DNA from: Rhodoferax mekongensis
GTDB taxonomy: Bacteria; Pseudomonadota; Gammaproteobacteria; Burkholderiales; Burkholderiaceae_C
Direction of reading: 5' to 3'
DNA length: 64,000 nt
Assembly (NCBI RefSeq): GCF_032191775.1
Contig: NZ_CP132507.1
Coordinates: 2,257,001-2,321,000 of the forward strand
The notes below the pieces were generated by a model. It was not told the DNA's origin. It worked only from the letters and a program-made list of their open reading frames with translations, and did not search any database. The position numbers and the translations under genes were made by a program. Shown here piece after piece: positions 60,200 through 64,000 of the stretch (the stretch's first letter is position 1; the number at the start of each line of letters is the position of its first letter).

Positions 60200-62802
60200 T
60201 AAACGCCTTCCACGCGGCTCCCCGTCCGCCCCCAGCGCCGCGCGGCTGCTTCCGGCGTTTGGCCTTGCTCCATGAGCGCGCCCAGTGGCGCCAGCAGCGC
60301 TTGCAAATCGGCTTCATCAAACTTGGCAGCGCCTTCGGCGTCGTGGCCGAGCACGCTGTCGGCCAGCGCGAGTTTGCGGGCCTGCAGCTCCAGCATGCGT
60401 TCTTCGATGCTGCCTTCCACCACCAGTTTGTAGACGAACACCGGCTGGTCCTGGCCGATGCGGTGGGCGCGGGCGGTGGCTTGTTCTTCCACCGCCGGGT
60501 TCCACCATGGGTCCATGTGGATGACGGTGTCGGCGGCGGTAAGGTTGAGCCCGACGCCGCCGGCTTTCAGGCTGACCAGCAGCACCGGCACGTCCAGGCT
60601 TTGGAAGCGCTGCACGACTTCGCCGCGCTGGGCGGGGCGGGTGTTGCCGGTCAGGCTCAAGAAGGGCAGGCGCAGTGCCGAGAGCACATCGGCAATCAGC
60701 TCCAGCAGCTCGGTGAACTGCGAAAACACCAGAACGCGGCGGCCTTCATCGACCAGCGGGGCCAAAAGGTCTATGAGCGCGTGGAGTTTGGCCCGCTCCA
60801 TGTCGGCCCCGATCTCACTGCCCTTGACCAAGAACGGATCGCAACACACCTGCCGCAGCTTGAGCAGCGCATCGAGGATGCTGATCTGCGCGCCCGCAAA
60901 GTTCTGCCGTTGCAGCACGCGGCGCACCTGTTTGTCGGCTGCCACGCGCACGCTTTCGTACAGCTCGCGCTGGCGGCCCTGCAGTTGCACGCGCTGGATG
61001 ACTTCGGTGCGCGGCGGCAGCTCGGTGGCCACGTCTTGCTTGCGGCGGCGCAAGATAAAGGGGCGCACGCGCTGGGCGAGCAGGGCGGCGCGCACGGTCT
61101 CGCCGTTTTCTTCAATCGGTTTGCGCCAGCGGGCGGCAAAGCTGCGCTGGTCGCCCAGAAAGCCGGGCATCAGCCAGTCGAACTGTGCCCAGAGTTCGCC
61201 CAGGTGGTTTTCCAGCGGCGTGCCGGTCAGGCACAGGCGGTGGCGGCTTTGCAGCTGGCGCAGGGCGCGGGCGCTGCGGCTGGCCGCGTTTTTGACCATC
61301 TGCGCCTCATCCAGAATGACCAGATGAAAGAGCTGCGCGGCCAGCGCCTCGATGTCGCGCCACAGCAGCGGGTAGGTGGTGAGCACCAAGTCGTGTGCGG
61401 GCATGTCGGCAAACAAGGCGGCGCGGTCCGGGCCGTGCAGGTTCAGCACCCGCAAATCCGGCGCCATGCGCCTCGCCTCGGCCTGCCAGTTGAACAGCAG
61501 CGAAGTGGGCAGCACCACCAGCACCGGGCGGTCCAGCCTGCCAGCCTGTTTCTCCAGCAGCACATGGGCCAGCGCCTGGGCGGTTTTGCCCAAGCCCATA
61601 TCGCAGGCCAATATGCCGCCCAAGTGCTGCGCGCGCAGATATTGCAGCCAAGCCAAGCCTTCGAGTTGGTAGGGGCGCAGTTGCACTTGCAAGCCGGCAG
61701 GCGCCGACACGGGCTGGGGCTGACCTATGGTGTGCAGCCGTTTTGCCAGACTGGCCAGACCCACATCGCCTTCCAGTTGCCAGCCTTGGTGGGCGCCCAC
61801 GCGCGAGGCGTCCAGCAAGCAGGCGCGCAGGGTGTTGATGCGGCGGGCTTCCCACGCGCCGAGCTGGAAGGGGCCCTTGGGCGCCATGCGTTGCGGGTCG
61901 GTCAGCAAATCCACCATGGCGCCCACGATGGCTTTGAGCGGTCCGGCTTCGGCATCAATGCGCTTGCCGCCCGGCGCGCGCAGCGACACGGTGGCCAGGT
62001 CGTCCAGCGTGTCGAGGTAGCTGGCGGTAAGCCAGCGCGGGTCGCGCTTGATGAGGTTGGCCAGCATGGGCGCGAGGTCCAGTGTCTCGCCCTCAATCTC
62101 AATCCCCAAGCTGAGCAGCCATTCGCCTTCGCGCCCGGGCAAGGCCAATTTTTCCACGCCGCGTGCGGGCTTCACCAAGGGGCTGGCCAGCTCCTTGCCC
62201 AGCACCTCGCCGGTGTCAGGGCTGAGGATGAGCTTCCAGCGTTCCACAGCCACGCTTTCGTGCGCAAAGCCCGGTTGCACCACCACCGTCCAGCCTTGGG
62301 CTTGGAGCTGGGGCACCTGGTCGGCCCAGAAGTCACCAAAGTGCTCTTCCTGCGGCAGCGTCCACACGCTGCCCAGATGCGGGCGCTGCTTCTGGCTGCG
62401 CCACTGGAAGGTGGCGTCCGCCAGCGGCACAAAGCCCATGTCCCACACCGTGTCCATGGCGTCGGCCTCGGCCACCAGGTTGCGCTGCAGGCGCACGACC
62501 GGGCCACCGGTGTCGAACAACTCTGCAAATTCCGCCGGGCGACTGTTGAGGATGGAGCTGGGGGCGGGTGTCTCCCAGCGGTCGCCAGCCGGGGTACGGT
62601 AGGTCCAGTCGAACTGCGCCAGCGTCACACTGTCGCCTCGGGGGCCCAGCTTGCCCTGAGGCTTGAGGCCCAGTAGCCCTTCGCCCCGGCCCAGCGTCAT
62701 CAACGTGATGCGGGGGCGGAACTGGCCGATGACGGTGCCATCAGCGTCGGGCTCTGGGGGGCTAGGGGCGGCAGGCAGAGGCGGTGTGCGCTTGCGGTTC
62801 AT
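60199..62802 (-). CDS. SNF2-family DEAD/DEAH-box helicase
   Basis: 867 residues from ATG 62802. The first 370 residues are a family-specific N-terminal region. The SNF2 ATPase core follows: Walker A DMGLGKTAQ, Walker B DEAQ (LVILDEAQMVKN), LTGTPLENHLGELWAQFDWL, and the C-terminal helicase lobe ending ARAHRIGQDQPVFVYKLV. No SWIM zinc finger is visible. Such bacterial Swi2/Snf2 proteins (RapA/HepA-like) may remodel RNA polymerase or DNA-protein complexes; the exact role is unknown. No restriction or defence genes adjoin it. Confidence 0.9.
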   Translation of the reverse strand: MNRKRTPPLPAAPSPPEPDADGTVIGQFRPRITLMTLGRGEGLLGLKPQGKLGPRGDSVTLAQFDWTYRTPAGDRWETPAPSSILNSRPAEFAELFDTGGPVVRLQRNLVAEADAMDTVWDMGFVPLADATFQWRSQKQRPHLGSVWTLPQEEHFGDFWADQVPQLQAQGWTVVVQPGFAHESVAVERWKLILSPDTGEVLGKELASPLVKPARGVEKLALPGREGEWLLSLGIEIEGETLDLAPMLANLIKRDPRWLTASYLDTLDDLATVSLRAPGGKRIDAEAGPLKAIVGAMVDLLTDPQRMAPKGPFQLGAWEARRINTLRACLLDASRVGAHQGWQLEGDVGLASLAKRLHTIGQPQPVSAPAGLQVQLRPYQLEGLAWLQYLRAQHLGGILACDMGLGKTAQALAHVLLEKQAGRLDRPVLVVLPTSLLFNWQAEARRMAPDLRVLNLHGPDRAALFADMPAHDLVLTTYPLLWRDIEALAAQLFHLVILDEAQMVKNAASRSARALRQLQSRHRLCLTGTPLENHLGELWAQFDWLMPGFLGDQRSFAARWRKPIEENGETVRAALLAQRVRPFILRRRKQDVATELPPRTEVIQRVQLQGRQRELYESVRVAADKQVRRVLQRQNFAGAQISILDALLKLRQVCCDPFLVKGSEIGADMERAKLHALIDLLAPLVDEGRRVLVFSQFTELLELIADVLSALRLPFLSLTGNTRPAQRGEVVQRFQSLDVPVLLVSLKAGGVGLNLTAADTVIHMDPWWNPAVEEQATARAHRIGQDQPVFVYKLVVEGSIEERMLELQARKLALADSVLGHDAEGAAKFDEADLQALLAPLGALMEQGQTPEAAARRWGRTGSRVEGV

Positions 62803-62803
62803 G

Positions 62804-62863
62804 ATCAAAATGGCTTCTAGCGCCCGTGAAATGTGCGCGAGCAGCTATCAAAAGAAGAGCAAA
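62804..62863 (-). repeat. Dispersed 60-bp element, copy 10
   Basis: On the minus strand: TTTGCTCTTC, TTTTGATAGCTGCTCGCGCA, ATTTCACGGGCGCTAGAAGCC, ATTTTGAT. It fills the gap between the VOC gene stop and the SNF2 start codon. Confidence 0.8.
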
Positions 62864-62883
62864 TCTTCGTCAACACCCGCAGG

Positions 62884-63591
62884 CTAAATGCCCATGCTTT
62901 GCAGTGTGACCAGGCCCTTGGGCGTCTTGAGGGTGGCGCTCAGGTTGGCCGGGCCTTCCGATATGGCCACGCCTTCCAGACCGATGGCCGCGTAAGCCGC
63001 TTGCAGTTTGGCCGCGCTCGGGTGGCTCACCCCGATGCTGTCCAGGCTGACGCGGCTGCGCGGCAGGCTGTTGCGCGGGTGCAGGCGCAGGGGCTCGGCA
63101 TCGTCCGGTTTACCCCATTGAATGAGTGTGGGCAGGCAGCCTTCAAACAGGCGGTAGCCGTCTTCACGCACCGTGATTTGCCAGTGCAGCACGCCTTTGC
63201 GCGAGTGGCGGCTGGCGGGCATGGCCGGGCCGCGGTCGATGCCGATGTTCTTGAGGGCAATGCGGGCGGCTTGCAGTTCATCGGTGCCGGCCACAAAGTG
63301 CACCAAGCGCGGTTCTTGGGCCACTGCGACACGCAACTCGGGGTTGTCCAGGTCAAACCAGCGTTTGGCGTTGGGGTTGGCCGGGCCTTTGGCGCCGGGG
63401 TTGATGGCAATGATCTCGAAATACGCCAGTGGGTGGGCGGGCGTCGCGATCTTGAAGAGTTTGTTGTGGGTACCGAACTGGCTGTGTTCGCCGCCGGCTT
63501 CCGGGGTGATGCCGAGGGTGGCTTCGCACCACTGCACACCCTGTTCCAGGGTGTGGGCTGCAACGACGAGGTGGTCTATCTGTGTTTTCAT
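62884..63591 (-). CDS. VOC-family (glyoxalase-like) protein
   Basis: 235 residues from ATG 63591. Two halves of vicinal-oxygen-chelate type; IDHLVVAAHTLEQGVQWCEA at the N-terminus has the metal His position, and GTHNKLFKIATPAHPLAYFEIIAI carries the conserved Glu. It resembles the glyoxalase-like domain proteins of unknown substrate found in many proteobacteria. Encoded 81 bases upstream of the SNF2 gene, with repeat copy 10 between. Confidence 0.82.
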   Translation of the reverse strand: MKTQIDHLVVAAHTLEQGVQWCEATLGITPEAGGEHSQFGTHNKLFKIATPAHPLAYFEIIAINPGAKGPANPNAKRWFDLDNPELRVAVAQEPRLVHFVAGTDELQAARIALKNIGIDRGPAMPASRHSRKGVLHWQITVREDGYRLFEGCLPTLIQWGKPDDAEPLRLHPRNSLPRSRVSLDSIGVSHPSAAKLQAAYAAIGLEGVAISEGPANLSATLKTPKGLVTLQSMGI

Positions 63592-63627
63592 CGCCGCACG
63601 ATACCACCCCGGCACCGTCTCAAACTT

Positions 63628-64000
63628 CTAGCGGCTGACCCACTTCACCAAGAAGTTCAGCAGTTTGGTGCGGCCTGCCGTGTAGGGCGGGAAGAACATG
63701 CGGATGCTGGGCAGCCAGCCGCCCTTGAGCACCGCACGCTCGTGCGAGAAGGCCTTGAAACCGTAAATGCCGTGCGAGCTGCCGATGCCGGAGTTGTTGA
63801 CCCCGCCGAAGGGCAGGTTGCCGTGGGCCACGTGCAGCACGCAGTGGTTCACACAGGCGCCCCCTGAGCTGGTGTTGGTGAGTACGGTGTCGATGTTGCT
63901 CTGGTCGCTGCTCCAGATGTAGAGGGCCAGCGGCTTCTGGTCGGCATTGATGGAGGCAATGACCTGCTGCAGGTCGGTGTAGGGAATGATGGGCAGCACC
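63628..64000 (-). CDS. Coniferyl-aldehyde-dehydrogenase-type ALDH, C-terminal part
   Basis: The 5' end lies beyond the right edge; about 124 C-terminal codons are present. LPIIPYTDLQQVIASINADQ and LPFGGVNNSGIGSSHGIYGF, with FSHERAVLKG, are characteristic of the short (about 475 residues) coniferyl aldehyde dehydrogenase group (CalB); the C-terminus LLNFLVKWVSR agrees. The catalytic Cys would be outside the window. Together with vanAB it suggests conversion of lignin-derived aldehydes. Confidence 0.85.
   Translation of the reverse strand, partial: VLPIIPYTDLQQVIASINADQKPLALYIWSSDQSNIDTVLTNTSSGGACVNHCVLHVAHGNLPFGGVNNSGIGSSHGIYGFKAFSHERAVLKGGWLPSIRMFFPPYTAGRTKLLNFLVKWVSR

Noticed and set aside
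60259..62676. Plus-strand open frame of about 800 codons opposite the SNF2 helicase gene.
   Set aside because: His/Gln/Gly-rich shadow frame. The minus strand encodes complete helicase motifs.
60199..62802. SNF2 helicase as part of a defence system (DISARM or restriction type).
   Set aside because: No methylase, nuclease or phospholipase-D gene adjoins it. Neighbours are a VOC protein and aromatic catabolism genes.

Overview
The window looks like chromosomal DNA of a betaproteobacterium in the Burkholderiales, most like the Comamonadaceae (Rhodoferax-like). This is inferred from gene content and order: aceE-aceF-lpdA with a lipoyl domain on E3, a cyo oxidase operon ending in regB-regA, vanAB, and TRAP-linked sugar-acid catabolism. 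Coding density is high, codons are GC-rich, and there is one tRNA. No prophage, plasmid replication gene or CRISPR array is visible. Both window edges cut a gene.

Layout. 1-2568 (minus): start of a secreted protein, an L,D-transpeptidase and a TPR protein. 2753-6799 (plus): cysS, a 3-methyladenine glycosylase, accA, tilS; then tRNA-Ser(GCU) with promoter and terminator. 7122-10800 (minus): a glutaredoxin-like protein, prlC, folD. 10871-14048 (minus): a FixJ-type regulator and PAS sensor kinase, divergent from the pyruvate dehydrogenase operon aceE-aceF-lpdA (14215-20461). 20598-24834: an accessory segment with an IS3-type remnant, a polyol-type binding protein translationally coupled to a chemoreceptor, and a broken second copy of the lpdA 3' part. 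24969-31876: MFS transporter, small membrane protein, serine hydrolase, shortened DUF1330 gene, GGDEF protein, aspartate kinase. 31961-38835 (minus): cyoABCD, a SURF1-like gene, regB, regA. 39066-45318 (plus): MFS transporter, membrane metallophosphoesterase, aldehyde dehydrogenase and amine/amino-acid oxidoreductase. 45323-57112 (minus): a long sugar-acid operon led by a GntR regulator. 57303-60041 (minus): vanAB with a MarR regulator. 60199-64000 (minus): SNF2 helicase, VOC protein, and the end of a coniferyl-aldehyde-type dehydrogenase.

How the genes work together. The sugar-acid operon imports a carboxylate by a TRAP transporter. It can oxidise or reduce sugar acids (idonate-type dehydrogenase, fructuronate reductase), dehydrate mannonate and altronate to 2-keto-3-deoxygluconate (ManD, UxaA) and phosphorylate that product (KdgK). 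VanAB and the coniferyl aldehyde dehydrogenase point to use of lignin-derived aromatics. The quinol oxidase operon carries its own redox-sensing two-component system.

Most notable. A dispersed element of about 60 bp occurs at least ten times in this 64 kb, in both orientations. It lies at the 3' ends of genes, twice overlaps an intrinsic terminator, forms the last codons of the chemoreceptor gene, and lies inside the coding sequences of tilS, aceF and lpdA. In aceF and lpdA it encodes the Ala/Pro-rich linkers. The other notable structure is the lpdA 3' duplication bracketing the binding-protein/chemoreceptor pair.
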